Numbered from the stretch's first letter, positions 33,485 through 46,441 are shown. The stretch is 64,000 bases of DNA from Riptortus pedestris (GCA_019009955.1 CM032231.1:43377501-43441500); one strand, 5' to 3'. Numbers and translations: made by a program. Notes: generated from the letters alone by a model not told the origin.

Positions 33485-34267
33485 TAATTTATTAAACGAT
33501 ATAATACAAAGACGTGTCGATGCCTCAACAAAGAACTTTGAGTTGCGTATGTATTGGTTATCCTGAAATTTCAAAATGATGTTTATCGTTGAAATTGAAG
33601 AACACGCCAGTTTTCATAAGGTTTTTAAAAAAAATAATCTCTCTGAACTGTTTACAAGACGATGGAAATCTAATCATCTATGTGAATTAAGCAAACATTA
33701 AGACTTGTAAAAAAATTGGAAGATACGGGTGATTACACTTGTTTGTATGAATGTTCATTTAATTTGTTTTCAGTGCGAATTGTTACCATTGAATAATGGT
33801 AACATTACTAAACTGAAATGAGTGAAGAAAGTGAAACATTTTGCAATAGAGTGAAGAAAGTAATCACTTTCTTCACAAGTGAAGAAAGTGAATTGCCTTC
33901 TTAATTAGTATTAAGTATAAATTAAAAAATAATTTGAAGTTGGAAATTAAATGCTTTTAAATGTTTCTTAACATTGTAAGAATTTATTTTAACAAAATAA
34001 ATTGAAATGTGAATGAATTATTGGTGGAAATAATCAATATATTTTAAAATTTAAATATAATAATAATTACCTTCCTTGTTTATAACCTGCACTTGTTTAT
34101 AACTGCACTACTTCACAATCATCACTAGTTGTTTTATAACTATGCTTATAACCTTTCACAACCATGCTTATAACCAACCAACAACATACCATAATCTTCA
34201 CAACATCCTAATTTTGTTCATATTCTGGTTAGATCTGATCATGTATTACACGATTACAGAAAAAATT
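33485..34267. other. AT-rich DNA with a small GTGAAGAAAGT cluster
   Basis: At about 33824-33895 the word GTGAAGAAAGT occurs three times in direct orientation and once inverted (ACTTTCTTCAC), making an 11-bp hairpin with a 4-base loop. No gene seen. Confidence 0.5.
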
Positions 34268-34270
34268 TAA

Positions 34271-34392
34271 TATTACACTCGTGACGAAAGTAGAATTTAC
34301 AACTCTCGTGAAATTACCACACTCGCTTTGCTCGTGTGGGTAAACGTTTCACTCGAGTTGTAAAATGATCTACTTTCGTCACTTGTATAATA
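34271..34392. mobile_element. Foldback (long inverted repeat) element
   Basis: The left arm from TATTACACTCGTGACGAAAG and the right arm ending CTACTTTCGTCACTTGTATA are reverse complements with mismatches over most of their length, with a short centre (CTCGCTTTGCTCG). The whole 122 bases would fold into one imperfect hairpin. This shape suggests a MITE-like foldback. Confidence 0.75.
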
Positions 34393-34397
34393 AATAA

Positions 34398-34832
34398 CTA
34401 TTCTGTTATCGCACTAGAGGTCTTTATTTTTGAGTGATCGTTACCAAACTCAATATTTACTCAATGTATTTTAAACTAATGATCAAATTGGTTAATGACT
34501 GAAAGAAAAACTTCCAAATATTTTCGTTAATATGAGGCGGAATGAAAAACGTTATATTACAAACCTTATTAAAAGTTATATTCAACAATTGGTGTTTTAT
34601 ATTTTTTTCAGTAGCTCGAATATTATTCATGATATTTGTATGTTCTTTTAGTTTTTAGTCTTTATAGTCCCTTTGCGGCTAAACATTTCATGTACAACTT
34701 ATGTTTCTATTCCTGTTTACTTTGGCTTCTTATATAGAAGACATTGACAGCATGTTTCATCAGATCTGCAGCGTGTCCAGAATGTGAGAAATATGCTTAA
34801 TTCACAGAGGCCCTGCGCGAAGGAGATTTTTT
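34398..34832 (-). mobile_element. Ancient HINE-like copy
   Basis: Order of body words is retained in minus orientation (TCGCACTAGAGGTC, GATCGTTACCAAACTC, AATATTATTCATGATATTTG, AGAGGCCCTGCGCGAAGGAG), with heavy divergence. The right end is absent where the foldback begins. Confidence 0.6.
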
Positions 34833-34896
34833 GTTTTCAACGTTCAGTAAACGTGCACTTCTCTTTCTATTTTTAATTTAGGACACCTTTATCAAT

Positions 34897-35782
34897 AAAA
34901 GTCCGTCACGCAGGGGCTGCGTAAACTAAGCAGATTTCCCATGTGAAGTTTTTCAATAGAGAAATCTCCATACTTGTAACACAACACCACCATGAGTAAA
35001 TACAAACGGTAATGAGAAATCTTTCAGTTAATTAAAATAAATTCCCAACTGAAACGGCTTCTGAATTGTAAGAATAATTTATAGTTTAATAACTCAAAAT
35101 TTAGGAGTCCAAAAACTAAAGAAGGGGGGGGGGTCGGATGAACAGAACGTATGTATTTGCACAAATCTCACAAAGTAACGAAGGTAAGGTAAGGTTAGAC
35201 ATGACAGGTAAGGTTAGAAGAAGCTTCCACCTGAGCCGAACAGTTACGGAAACGGCCGACCTAACCCGAACCATACCAGACCACATGTCCCACTGACTTC
35301 ATAAAAATACAAATATCTCGGTTAATATTCAAGATAGAAAATAAATGTATATAACAATATTTATAGTAAATTTAATTTGCAATAAGATTGGTTCTATACA
35401 ATTTTTCGATCCGATGCATAACGGAGATATTTCGAATTTTCGAAAATCCCCCCTCTAAACCCCCCCTTCCCTCTAGTCCAATTTCAGCCATTAACGAACT
35501 TGATCTGTCTTTTTACATAAAACGGTTAAATATCCAGTTTCGTAACGATCAAACAAAAATTGCGACCGCTAGAGCGTTAACAGACATATATATATATATA
35601 TATATATTATTTTCTATTTTATTAATGAAAGCTTCCTTTATTTTCTAATAGTTGATCTCTTGAGACGATTTGTTTATGAGTTTGGTGATTCCTGTATCTA
35701 TAGATATTTCTTGAATTGTCCAAGGTGGAGTTGGGTCGAATTCATCAAGACTGTTTGAGTTTTGTAATAGATAATAGATAGA

Positions 35783-35855
<73 letters not shown>

Positions 35856-35974
35856 GAACGGACCTCATTTTCGTCATCTCCTGGGTAGGATCGATGGACA
35901 TTTGAAAAAAATTTTCGAAAATCGCTTCATGAGTACGACCTCAATAGCTGATTTCCCTTATGGGAAATATGCTA
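34897..35974 (+). mobile_element. HINE-like element, long variant, with an insertion in its TA core
   Basis: Complete ends. Carries the long-variant block at about 34975-35160. The TA core (35584-35606 and 35784-35850) is split by about 175 bases of unrelated sequence (35607-35783). The 3' palindrome is slightly damaged (CCCTTATGGG) and followed by TATGCTA. Confidence 0.88.
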
Positions 35975-36343
35975 AAAAACTCATTCAGAGCTTAAGATTT
36001 CAGTTCTGGTTACATACACTTCTTATTATGGGAGAAATGGAGAATAGAATGTGGGATAAATTCGGCTGCTTGCAAATTCATCAATAAGAAAAATATAATT
36101 AGCTTAACCAGCTCATGTGGTTTAAGGTGCCACCTTAAGGTTAAGGCATTATTGATGGTGGTATATATTTTATGGAAATGCCGTTTAAATTAGAAAGCAC
36201 AGAAAGAAAAAAAAATTAAATGCGGTTCCCTGAAGTTATTCTGTTTTTAATAGTAGCTAAAATATTCAGCCTTTTGTATAAGGTAATTGGATTGAGCTGT
36301 AGCGTTGTACTCACCTTTAAAATAAGCTGCTAAAAGTTGTAAG

Positions 36344-36525
36344 GCTCCAGGAGTTATTTATGGCTGACGGCTGGAATTTACGGTGGTCTCGCCACTCAGG
36401 TTCAACCTTACATCTCCAAGGGTGGAGAGGCAATTCTTTATAACAATGCTAGGAGCTGCCCCTCTGACATTTCTTTTACTCTAAATCTGAAAGAGAAATT
36501 AATTCTCCCTAAAGTATATCAAAGG
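36344..36525 (+). CDS. Possible internal exon of an unidentified gene
   Basis: About 60 codons are open on the plus strand, from just after TAA at 36340-36342 to a donor AAAGG|GTAAGTATT at 36525/36526. The peptide includes LTAGIYGGLATQVQPYISKG and ILYNNARSCPSDISFTLNLK, with a protein-like mix of residues. The donor is strong. The acceptor side is weak: GTTGTAAG and GCTCCAG are both possible and lack a clear pyrimidine tract. On the minus strand a perfect donor string (AAG|GTGAGTA at 36315) also exists, but its frame closes at a TAA. It could be a host exon or part of an unrecognised transposon. The gene was not recognised. Confidence 0.4.
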
Positions 36526-36610
36526 GTAAGTATTAACTCTTCCTTGTAATAAACTCACTGAACATTTGTTTCATATTAACTATAACAATATTTTTATTAT
36601 TCTTGAATAA

Positions 36611-37149
36611 AAAAAAAAGTCTGTCACGCAGGGGCTGCGTTGACTAAGCAGCCCACATATAAATATACACTCTTTAACCACTGACAACTGACATTTACAA
36701 CCAACTTTGAACCTCACCTTCCCCACTCATTTCTCTACGTTTTATATCTCTGTATAATACATTTTTATACTTGTGACATATTCTTCCATCACCCTCATGC
36801 CAGGATTTGTCTTAAAATTTATAGTTTCACATAGCTTTATTTTAACATTCCCTTAACTTTATTTCCATATATTTTATACTATGTTTTAATATTTCGAAAA
36901 CATTTTTTCCTTATTTTAAAATTTTAATTTAGAGAATTCAAATAAATGGTACTGAGCGACATCGCCTAGTTGCAGAGCTCTTCAAATAAATAATAACAGC
37001 TTATTATTAATATGACATGAGTAGGAGTGGGGGTTTACTGAAAGCCGAAAGCTAAAAATAATAATCAAGAAAAGACAAAAAAAACGTACATAACAACATT
37101 TATAGAACATTAAATTTTCAATAAAATTGTTTTATACAATTTTTCGATC

Positions 37150-37221
<72 letters not shown>

Positions 37222-37350
37222 TTTTATATTGATCTCATTTACCGACCTCATTTTCGTCATCTCTTAAGTAGGACAGATGGACATTTGAGAAAATATTTCA
37301 AAAATCACGTCATGAGTACAACTACAATGGTTAAAACCTTAAGAGAAATC
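36611..37350 (+). mobile_element. HINE-like element, broken by a LINE end
   Basis: Left end (GTCTGTCACGCAGGGGCTGC) stops at the subterminal repeat (36650). After the LINE tail the body resumes at about 36986 (AACAGCTTATTATT) and runs through a long (TA)n core (37154-37217) to a degenerate 3' palindrome (ACCTTAAGAGAAATC) near 37350. Confidence 0.75.
36651..36985 (+). mobile_element. LINE-type 3' end inserted in a HINE
   Basis: Same family as 3885-4130 (reverse orientation there), ending GACATCGCCTAGTTGCAGAG, CTCTTC and an AAATAAATAATA tail. No coding part. About 100 bases of the HINE are missing at the insertion. Confidence 0.65.
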
Positions 37351-37680
37351 CCACCCAGATACCCAGTCTTTAAATTATATCTCACGCAGAAATAAATCGT
37401 TATAGAGAAAACACAGCCGGAATAGAATTAGTAGAGTGATTTTTATACCTTTAAACATTTGCTGTTATAGAGTCAATTTGTTGAGAGAGAGAAAGCTCTC
37501 TGTGACATTTGCAAATGGGAGAGATGCGTATAGGTTCCTCCAAATCCTTGTATTCATTCCATCTAACTCTATGCACTTTCTCTTCCTGGATTTTCCCCAA
37601 TACGCTTTTTGTCTACAAATCTTATAGAAAACTTATTGGTTAGTAATAATCCTACAGAATCGTGTTATTATTATTATTAA

Positions 37681-38570
37681 CCTTTAAACGACAAGGCTGT
37701 GACCCAGGATAAATTTGACAAGTAGCTGTCATACATGACACCTACCGGCCATATGCATATTTTCCATTTTATTCTGCTCAGAATCACTCTTCTTGTCTCA
37801 AAATAATATTTAGAAAAGTTAAGGAGAATAGCGTGTTAGCGTGTTCTTGATAGTACCACCCTCCCTCGTCACCAATGAGAGCTTAAAAATAAAATATTAA
37901 ATAAAAATACAAAATGCAAAAAATATATTTATAGTACAATAATATATTATGTAATATTTATTATATAATAACGTACTGTGTAATACCTTTACGAAATAAA
38001 TAAGCAAAGAAGCATATACTAGTAGCATATTATTATTATACAAAAATATACCTAACTATAAAAAATTATAATCAAATATTAACCTACACAGCACAAAAAA
38101 AATCACACTCATTAGGACACTTATTTATAATATTTTTATATATAAAAATGAAACTTAACGATTCGTTATTGGCAAAACTTTCAAAGAAACCATAGTATAC
38201 TATGTGTTCACCGTAAATACTTTTTTAGTATTTACAGCAAAGCCGGGTATCTCTTCTATTTTTTTTTATTAATTACACTTTCTTCCATTTGTCTTAAAAG
38301 TTCATTTCTTCAGTGATAAGTAGCGAATTCATTGTCATTGAAAAAATACAAAAGGGAAGTTAAACAACAAGGCTGTGTCAAATACGACTCCTACCGGCAC
38401 AAATACTCTGAAAAATGGTGGAGGACAGAGCGTGCAATGACCTTGACATGTAGTTGACTATTAAATAGGAGGGTATTAAGCACACCAGTCTTGTCCTGTT
38501 TGTTACAAGCTCTTGCGTGTACAATTTATGGCATAGGTGTCACTTATGACACAGCATTGTCGTTCAAAGG
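37681..38570. mobile_element. TTAA-type (piggyBac-like) element with duplicated left end
   Basis: TTAA at 37677-37680 precedes CCTTTAAACGACAAGGCTGT. The right end is its inverted match (CCTTTGAACGACAATGCTGT in reverse complement) at 38551-38570, followed by TAAT rather than TTAA. At about 38361-38400 a second left-end copy in direct orientation (TTAAACAACAAGGCTGTGTC) occurs. No transposase frame recognised. Confidence 0.65.
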
Positions 38571-38673
38571 TAATTATTATTTTTTCATACCTATTCTTCA
38601 CATTTCTTGTCCTCTTTAAAATTCTCAATGCTTTACACAGTATAGACTATGGTCAAAATCGTGTATTTCGACA

Positions 38674-38722
<49 letters not shown>

Positions 38723-41700
38723 CTCATTACTCTAAAAGTACCATACGTATGATGACAATTTTTCTTTCCGCTCATTGCTGTGCTAATTTATTATCTGAAT
38801 AACAAATTAAGAGAATTATTTATTTCATTAAATTTATTTTCACAAAGAATCTACAATGATTATAATGAGTTGAGTAGGTTCAAAGGTTTCTCAAGAGGCA
38901 TAACAACCCACCTGGACTGGACCAGTCCTCATGCTCATCCACTCATCCTTTTGTTTCAATTTCATTATGGATTTAAATATGGCAATGTTTAATGTTTGAG
39001 GAATGCTCATCTGGAGGCCCAAGCGTATGTGGGATTCTTTCTTAATGGGAATCCTCCAAAATTAGCATTTAAATTTTAAAATTCCACAAAGGTAGATATA
39101 TGTATTCTTTTATCTCTGCACTTTTTAAAAATAATTCTGTGATTATCCCACTGCTCATGAGAGTTTCCTTATTTGGTTTGACTACTCCAGATTGGGAAGA
39201 ATGCTGTATTTCATTTGGCTGCTTATTATACCAGGGGTTTAGTTCATATATTAAGTTACTTCAATTAAGTCAAATGAATAACAAAGAAGTTATTTCTCCA
39301 CTGTTTAAATTACAGGAATCACAAGTTTTTTTTAATGTATTTGAGTAGACTCCATAATGTATATTTGAATTCCTACCTATGAGCTAATAAGAACTAATAT
39401 ACTTCCATCTACCCACATATTCTATTTAAATTATCCTTCACATCCCAGTTTTTACTAAGTTGACTGTGATAACACAACATCCTAGTAGAAGATGTGGCAC
39501 ATGTTAGCAGACTTCCATTAAGTTACGAGTTATTGACGATATCCTCCTCGTTTTATTTATAAAAACCTCCTTTGAATCCCCCCCTGCGAATGCTAGTAGC
39601 TAACAGATGACAATAATATCTTGTTCATGTTAATAAATTCATGTTCCTAAATAGGTAAAATCTGACCAGGAGGAATGGCGATTCAGAAAAATGGAAAAAA
39701 GTAAAATCTTTAACTAAGTCATCATGACATTTTTGTAGAGAATGCAAAGCTTGAGTTATGAATTAGGTATAACGAACTAACATAAGTTTTCCCTGACGAA
39801 ATAAAAATAGCCTTAAAAATATAATTTGTTCTGAAGAAGGCATTTTTGGTTTTCTTAAGTACCTAATGGATATCAGCTACTTCGAGAATCGCAATGGTCC
39901 AAACAGAAAAATTACATTTAATACATAAAAATACAAATATTATAATAACATGTTCTTGTTTAGTTTCGAAAGTAAGTTTAGTACAGGGACTAATAATAAA
40001 TATCAATGAAGTTTCTCTCCATGGCTCAATAACTTTTCTATAGTGCCAAAATGCATATCCTTGGGAGTTGAAAAAATAGCTGGTTTGACCGAAACCACAA
40101 TGTTTCTCAGCCGTCCAATTAAAGTGTTCGCTCTAAAAAACTTACCGTATGACAAAATATTTACAAATTTCTTTTTGAATTAATCCTGCTGACTTTTTTT
40201 TGAGTTTTTAAACTACCAGACTCTGAATTTATTGCAGTCCTGAACTTTTTTCAAACAATAGTTAGAAACTTTTAAGAGTGAACCTTCAGTTAAAATACGT
40301 ATTAGTGTAGAAATGGCCGCGTGGTCTATACCCTTTCTTTGGCAAGAGAAGCACATATTGCAACGAGATATTTTTTGATCGATTCCAATTCCAGTTGAAG
40401 AAAACTAGTAGGGTCAATCGATTTTAAATCATCCAAAAATATTAATTCGGTCGGTCCACTATTTTTTAAAAATCTGATTTTTTTTATACAATACCCTTAA
40501 AAGATGAAAGGTAAAAATAACCATTTAAAAAATTTTACTTCCAATAGTTTTTGAATGGCGACCATATTTGATTTGTGAATTGCTACATTCAAGCGTTTAC
40601 GCCAACACCTTTAACTCTTAAACTATTCGTTCTATCACTATCTTAAACAATTCAGAAAATAAAGGGCTGCATTTTGTTTTCTATGCACTATTTACCCCAA
40701 TTTAGGTTTTAGGGGTGAAATTAGAGGTTATCTTTTCATATGTCTAACCCCCTTTTTCTGGGTTTTTAAAGGTAACGATTCTGAGAAGGATTAGAATATA
40801 CAAGAAAAGTTAATTTTTTTTGCTAATAGGTAGGAAGTATGACTACTTGTAGACCAAAATTCATGGCTCTGGCTTGCACGCTATTCCTTGAAAAACAATT
40901 CAAATATTTAAGATTTTCAAAAATTATCATTTTTAGGAGTTAATATCTCCTATGGGACAAAATAAAAAAATCTAAAATTCTGGCTAGAGGTAGTATTCTA
41001 TGACAGTAACATGTACATACAAATTTCATTTTGTAGTTTTGACTAAACGCTGAGACATGCAAGGTAAATGTGGTTAAAAAACGCTCTCTAGAAGTCTTAG
41101 ATGAGCTAATATAGTAAACTGTAATTGTGATGTATTCATTGCAGAATCGCATAAATTTACATCAAAAGGTAAGCTAAAAGATAATTTTAACATTAAAAAT
41201 AAAGAAATTCAAATATTATAATCAAATTTAAGACTTTGTGAAAATTAAGCAATAGTGAGATAGAATGACATCAGGCCAGAAGTTTAGCCTATTTAACAAA
41301 AAGTTATTAAAATATTTTGTTCAATAAAAATATATTAAATAAGTATTAAAATAGAAACAAATATTAAATAGTCTTCGCTCAATACTAGTAAATAATTAAA
41401 GCTGTTGTTCCATATGAAGCCGAGGTATTTCTTCGCATAATTTGGAATGATATTGTGGGAACGTCCAGCTCCTGTAGTGAATTCAGTTAGTATTAACCTT
41501 TTTAAAATTGTGTGCAACCACTTATCACCTTTTGAAGGCACTTAGGGTAGAGTGATTTTATTTTATCTGTGAAAAAATAAAATATATAATGCTCAGGATA
41601 TCTGCTTGGCAAAACTCATAAGGAATTATTAACCACTGGACTTTAGCAATAGATACGGCTAGAGTTAAGGTAAATGGATAGTATTAGACAATGACGGATC

Positions 41701-41951
41701 TAAGGGGAGGTTCCTCTGGAGTTATGTGGGGTGAAGGTTAGCCACAGAGCTACGGTGTCAGGTTAAGTTAGGGGATGGTCGGCAAGCTGTCTATGTTGAA
41801 GAGATCCTACTCCACCAGGCCCACCAAATGCCCTTTCTGTCGAACATACTTTATAAACGTCAGCTCAAAGGATCTTCAGAGTACTCGCAGCTACAAAGGC
41901 TAAAAAACTTTCTTAATTTCATCAGCTTAAATTACTAAATAAACCCGCGAA
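38571..41951. other. Unique or decayed DNA, no firm gene
   Basis: Contains a (TA)n run at about 38677-38716 and a probable degenerate HINE right end on the minus strand at 39503-39690 (TTAGCAGACTTCCATTAAGT, then AAAATCTGACCAGGAGG). Positions 41690-41900 are a little GC-richer with nothing recognised. Several short open frames (38780-38992, 39100-39348, 40940-41152) lack motifs. Confidence 0.4.
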
Positions 41952-42557
41952 TCGTCTGTCACGCAGGTGCTGCTTAAACTAAGCCCCCCCCCCACGTGCG
42001 CCACGTATTTGCATTTATTTCAAAAAATAAATGTTCAATGAGAACTATATTTGGTATTTAGGCTTCAAATAAAGGGGTTCTAATTGCAACAGCTTATTGT
42101 TGATATGACGTGAGTAGGAGTGCGAGTTTACTCATGGCCAAAATCTAAAAATGAAAATAATCAAGGTAGTGAAAAAGAGTACATAACAACATTTATAGAA
42201 CATTACATTATCAATAAGATTGATTCTATAGAATTTTTCGATCCTAGGCATAATAACGGAGATGATTCAAATTTTTGAAATTCTTCCCCTAACTCCCCCC
42301 CTTCCCATTAACGCTTATATAATGAAGTTTGTAACGATTAAACAAAACTTGTGACTGCTAGAGCGGTAATAGACATTATAATATAATATAATATTATAAT
42401 ATAATCTATATTATAGATAGATATATTTTTTTTAATATAAAATATTGAACGGACCTCATTTTCGCCATATCCTATGTAGGATCGATGGACATTTGAAGAA
42501 ATTTCTCAAAAATCGCGTCAGGAGTACGACCTCATTAGCTAAAGGGAAATCTACTAA
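41952..42557 (+). mobile_element. HINE-like element with altered core
   Basis: Left end GTCTGTCACGCAGGTGCTGC, right arm and CTACTA terminus are present. The 3' palindrome has lost its left half (TTAGCTAAAGGGAAATC). The core is an ATAATATT-type repeat (about 42374-42436), not pure TA. Confidence 0.8.
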
Positions 42558-42763
42558 AATTAGGAAGTCCGACATCGCATACAGAACAGATTTTGATCCT
42601 TGGAACTATGGCGGACTCATATTTTACATGACTTTTACGCGTTACATAATCAATTTATAAGTAATACGATATATAGTCAATGTATAATATAGTAATAAGA
42701 TATATAATCAATTTACTCGACTTTCAATACCTCAAGATTCAACAAAAATTTAATTTTGATACT

Positions 42764-42976
42764 TTTTTTTACTATTATTTACGTCAACTTTATGGACTAA
42801 ATAATAATACTGACTATGGCTAATCGGGACGGGTTGTCTACAGGTTACCACCCTTTTCAAGCCAGAGTGGGCACAAGGAGTTTATTTAATGAGTCCGTCT
42901 CTAAATAAATTTTACTTCCCAGGGCGGGAATCGTACCCGCCACTCTAGGTTTACCACCACAGCCAACCGGAGCCCC
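42764..42976 (-). mobile_element. tRNA-Leu-derived SINE
   Basis: Flanked by TAATTTTGATACT (42751-42763) and TAATTTTGGTACT (42977-42989), 12 of 13 identical. Has a short insertion near its tail and a deletion in the tRNA-like head. Confidence 0.85.
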
Positions 42977-42989
42977 TAATTTTGGTACT

Positions 42990-43670
42990 AATCACTATTA
43001 GTTTCAAAATTCTACAAAAAAGTATATTCATAAATAATTTCAGTTAAAACAAGAAATAATTTAATTCAACAAGTCAACCTTTAAAGCAAAGGTGCTCAGT
43101 TGTTGGTTTAAATCATATATATGTACATATTTATTAATAGAGTTTCTAAATTAAAAAAGTTTGAAATAAAAGAGCGGAAGTTGCATTGAACACTCAAAGA
43201 GGCGGTGCTTTTGATCTTGAGTCCTGAATCCAATTGTATTTGCCATCCGTGGCGGAAATGGACTTTCCCTGAGGCCATATTACTCCCTATACTAAACAGG
43301 ATATAGAGTCATCAGCGCTCTCTTCATAACTTTCCGCGCTCATCCAAGAAGATATGAAATTAATATTTTCTCCCTTTAAGATAAATAGGTCGTCAGCTAT
43401 GTCTCATTTAAACTTTTTACAGGAAATCGAAAATGGAATTATCCCCCCCCCCCTTGTAAAATAGTGGAAAAGACGACTTCAGCCTTCTTTCATAGAGCAT
43501 GTCAATAAATGAAATATAATAAGTTTCCATCGCTAATATATTCGTTATTACTAATTACTCTTCCAAAAACAGATTTATTTTTTTTATTTCATCTGGACAA
43601 TATACTGCAAGAACATAAAACCATTTACGTGTAACTTCAACGGACTGTATTATATCTAACCCACTATCCG
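42990..43670. other. Unique DNA, possible coding relic
   Basis: Around 43200-43290 two overlapping minus-strand frames look mildly protein-like (one with SISATDGKYNWIQDSRSKAP), closed by stops on both sides. No splice support. A C run lies at 43441-43453. Confidence 0.3.
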
Positions 43671-44452
43671 TTTAGATTTCCCTTGAGGGAAATCAGCTAT
43701 TGAGGTCGAACTCATGACGCTATTTTTTAAACATTTCCTCAAATATTCATCGATCCTGCCCAGGAGATGACGAAAATGAGGTCCGTTCAACAAATATATA
43801 TGTCTGTTACCGCTCTAGCGGTCGCAATTATGATTTGATCGTTACCAAACTCGATATTTAAAAGTTTTATGCAAAAATAAAGGTCAAGTTCGTTAATGGC
43901 TGAAATCGGACAAGTGAATGGGGGGGGGTTAGAGGGGGATTTTGAAAGTTCCGTTACTATACGTCGGATTGAAAAATTGTATAGAACCAATCTTATTGCA
44001 AATTAAATGATCTATAAATATTGTTTTACACATATTTTTGGTATCATGAATATTAACCAAGATATACATTCTGTTGACCCCCCCCCCTTCTTTTGTTCTC
44101 GGATTACTAAAATTTGAGTGATTGAGATAAAACTGATTCTGATTCATTACAAATTACATCATTAGCTATAGTAAATAGTATTTAATAAAATTAATGTGTT
44201 GTATTCATATATATTTCATTAATGGTTTTCCTTTCCGGTCTAGAATTCAGGTTTGCTGGGCTTTTTGTTTACAATTCAGACGGTTTCCGTTGTAGAGTTA
44301 TTAACGTGTAACAGAAAGATTTCTCATTACCGTTTCTATTTATTCCCTTAATATTTGCGGTGGTGTTATAAGTAAGTACATTTATCTATTGTAAACCTTC
44401 GTTTGGGAAATCTGCTTAGTTCTTCAACTGCAAACATACAACTTTTTTTTTG
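43671..44452 (-). mobile_element. HINE-like element, long variant
   Basis: 3' palindrome (CCCTTGAGGG) present, but the terminal GCAGA part is shortened. TA core nearly lost (AAATATATATGTCTG, 43794). Carries the long-variant block at about 44080-44400. The left end is degraded after GGGAAATCTGCTTAGTT. Confidence 0.85.
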
Positions 44453-45205
44453 TTAATTAGTTTTGTTTTACTTTACTTTAACTGTATATTATAAATTGTA
44501 TCATCTTTTAATTGTTTTCCGCGAACAAACCGCTGAACGACAGGTTGTCGTCAACCGCACCGGGAAAGCACCATACTCCCTAGCCGTAGTCTAATAATGT
44601 AATTCACGTTTTAGTTATTATATTTTTACTTAGAAAACCGTAAAATTAAACAATAAAGACATTGTTCACAATCACTGATTGATGAATTATTATTCAGTAA
44701 TTTATAATTGATTTTTTATTTATATTTCGTAAAATATAAAACAATTTGGAATTATAAATTCTGGTTTGAAATCATATTTTTCCAATAAAATATGAAGTGT
44801 TAAACACTAGTGTGTTTAACTATTGTTTAAGTGTTAAACAAAGTAGCAAAATGAACCGTTAAATGATAAATGTTAATAGAAGCGGATGAGAAATAATGCA
44901 TTATCAAACAATTACAAGGGAGAATCACCCCCCTCGGCAAAAAAGCAACCCTTTCCTGGGGATAAATATCCCTTAATGAAATGATAAATCAAAGCGCGCC
45001 AGTAGATTTTCCGATTGGAGAGCCGCTAATAACAAAGAAGTCGAGGCTTTTCCGTCTATTCCAATTTATACGCCACAATAACTTAAATGCTAATGATTCC
45101 CCCTTTCACGGTAAGACACAAAACCTTCATTAGAGACTATTTTCTCTCGCCATTCTCTCCTTTTTAACCCATCCTATCTTCCTTTCTTTTTCAGATAACC
45201 CCTTT
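44453..45205. other. Unique DNA, no gene seen
   Basis: Holds a 9-bp-arm palindrome (GTTAAACAC/GTGTTTAAC, about 44800-44821). Positions 44920-45110 are less AT-biased, with no open frame. Confidence 0.4.
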
Positions 45206-45329
45206 TTAGAAGGTTTCCCTCTAAGGGAAATCTGCTACTGAGGTTGTACTCATGAAGCGATTTTCGAAAATGTTTCTTAAATTTCCATCGATCCTACAAT
45301 GTAGATGATGAAAATGAAGCCCCTTCAAA

Positions 45330-45396
<67 letters not shown>

Positions 45397-45630
45397 GTCT
45401 GTTACCGCTCCAGTGGTCCAAATTTTTGTGCTATCGTTACCAACCTCGACATATAATTTTTTTATATAAAAAGAAACAAGTTCATTAACACCTGAAAAAA
45501 TGTTATATAACCAACCTTGTTGTAATATTGATGCACTACAATTGTTACTCTGTGAATGTTTATCGTGACTCAAATATTAAGCGATTTATTCGAACTTATT
45601 GGTTTTCAGTCAGCAAATGCAGCACATGCT
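45206..45630 (-). mobile_element. HINE-like element, left end lost
   Basis: Right end (TTTCCCTCTAAGGGAAATCT), right arm and a long (TA)n core (45331-45393) are clear; the body fades near 45630. The terminal GCTA is altered to TAGAAGG. Confidence 0.8.
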
Positions 45631-45772
45631 TAAATTTATAACTCCATTGAAATTTGAAATCTAAAACATTTTTGACTCAAGGGAGCAAAATTCGGTTTTT
45701 GCATCAGTTGAAAAATAAAAATGTAGGAGCTGTATCAATTTCACATTGAGTGTGCGTCGTCAAATTTTGTAT

Positions 45773-45891
45773 AAGCAGATTTCCCTTGAGGGAAATCAGC
45801 TATTAAGGTCGTACTTATGACGCGATTAACGAAAATTTTCTTAAAATGTCCATCAATCCTACCCACGAGATGACGGAAATGAGGTCCGTTC

Positions 45892-45949
<58 letters not shown>

Positions 45950-46163
45950 CTGTTAACTCTCTAGCGGTCGCAATTTTTGTTTGATCATTACCAAACTCTA
46001 TATTTAAACGTTTTATGCAAAAAAGACAGATCAAGTTCATTAATGGCTGAAATCCGACCAGTGGGAGGGGGGACTTTCGAAAATTCTACATATCTCCGCT
46101 ACCATACTTTAGGTCAAAAACGTGTATAGCACCAATCTTTTAGCAAATTAAATCTACTATAAA

Positions 46164-46231
<68 letters not shown>

Positions 46232-46441
46232 CTCTATCATGAATATTATCAGAGATATTTGCATTTTTATTAATTGTAACGGACGAAATGAGATCGGTTA
46301 ACTTCGGGTCTAGTCGTGAGTTTCCGCCAAAACCTAGTTCAGCGGTTTCCGTAACTATTCGACTCTCATGAAATTTCTCTATTGTATAACTTCACGTGGG
46401 TAATCTACTTAGTTGACGCAGCTCCTGCATGACGGAATTTT
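45773..46441 (-). mobile_element. HINE-like element with two TA tracts
   Basis: Complete, with the normal core (45897-45944) and a second (TA)n run in the left body (46163-46227) where other copies have ATAACAATATTTATAG. The start on the minus strand is ATTCCGTCATGCAGGAGCTG. Confidence 0.9.

Noticed and set aside
33824..33895. Satellite or binding-site array
   Set aside because: Only three or four imperfect units; too small to claim more than a local duplication.
35698..35901. Minus-strand frame with a long Tyr-Ile run
   Set aside because: Purely the translation of a (TA)n core and its flanks within a HINE.
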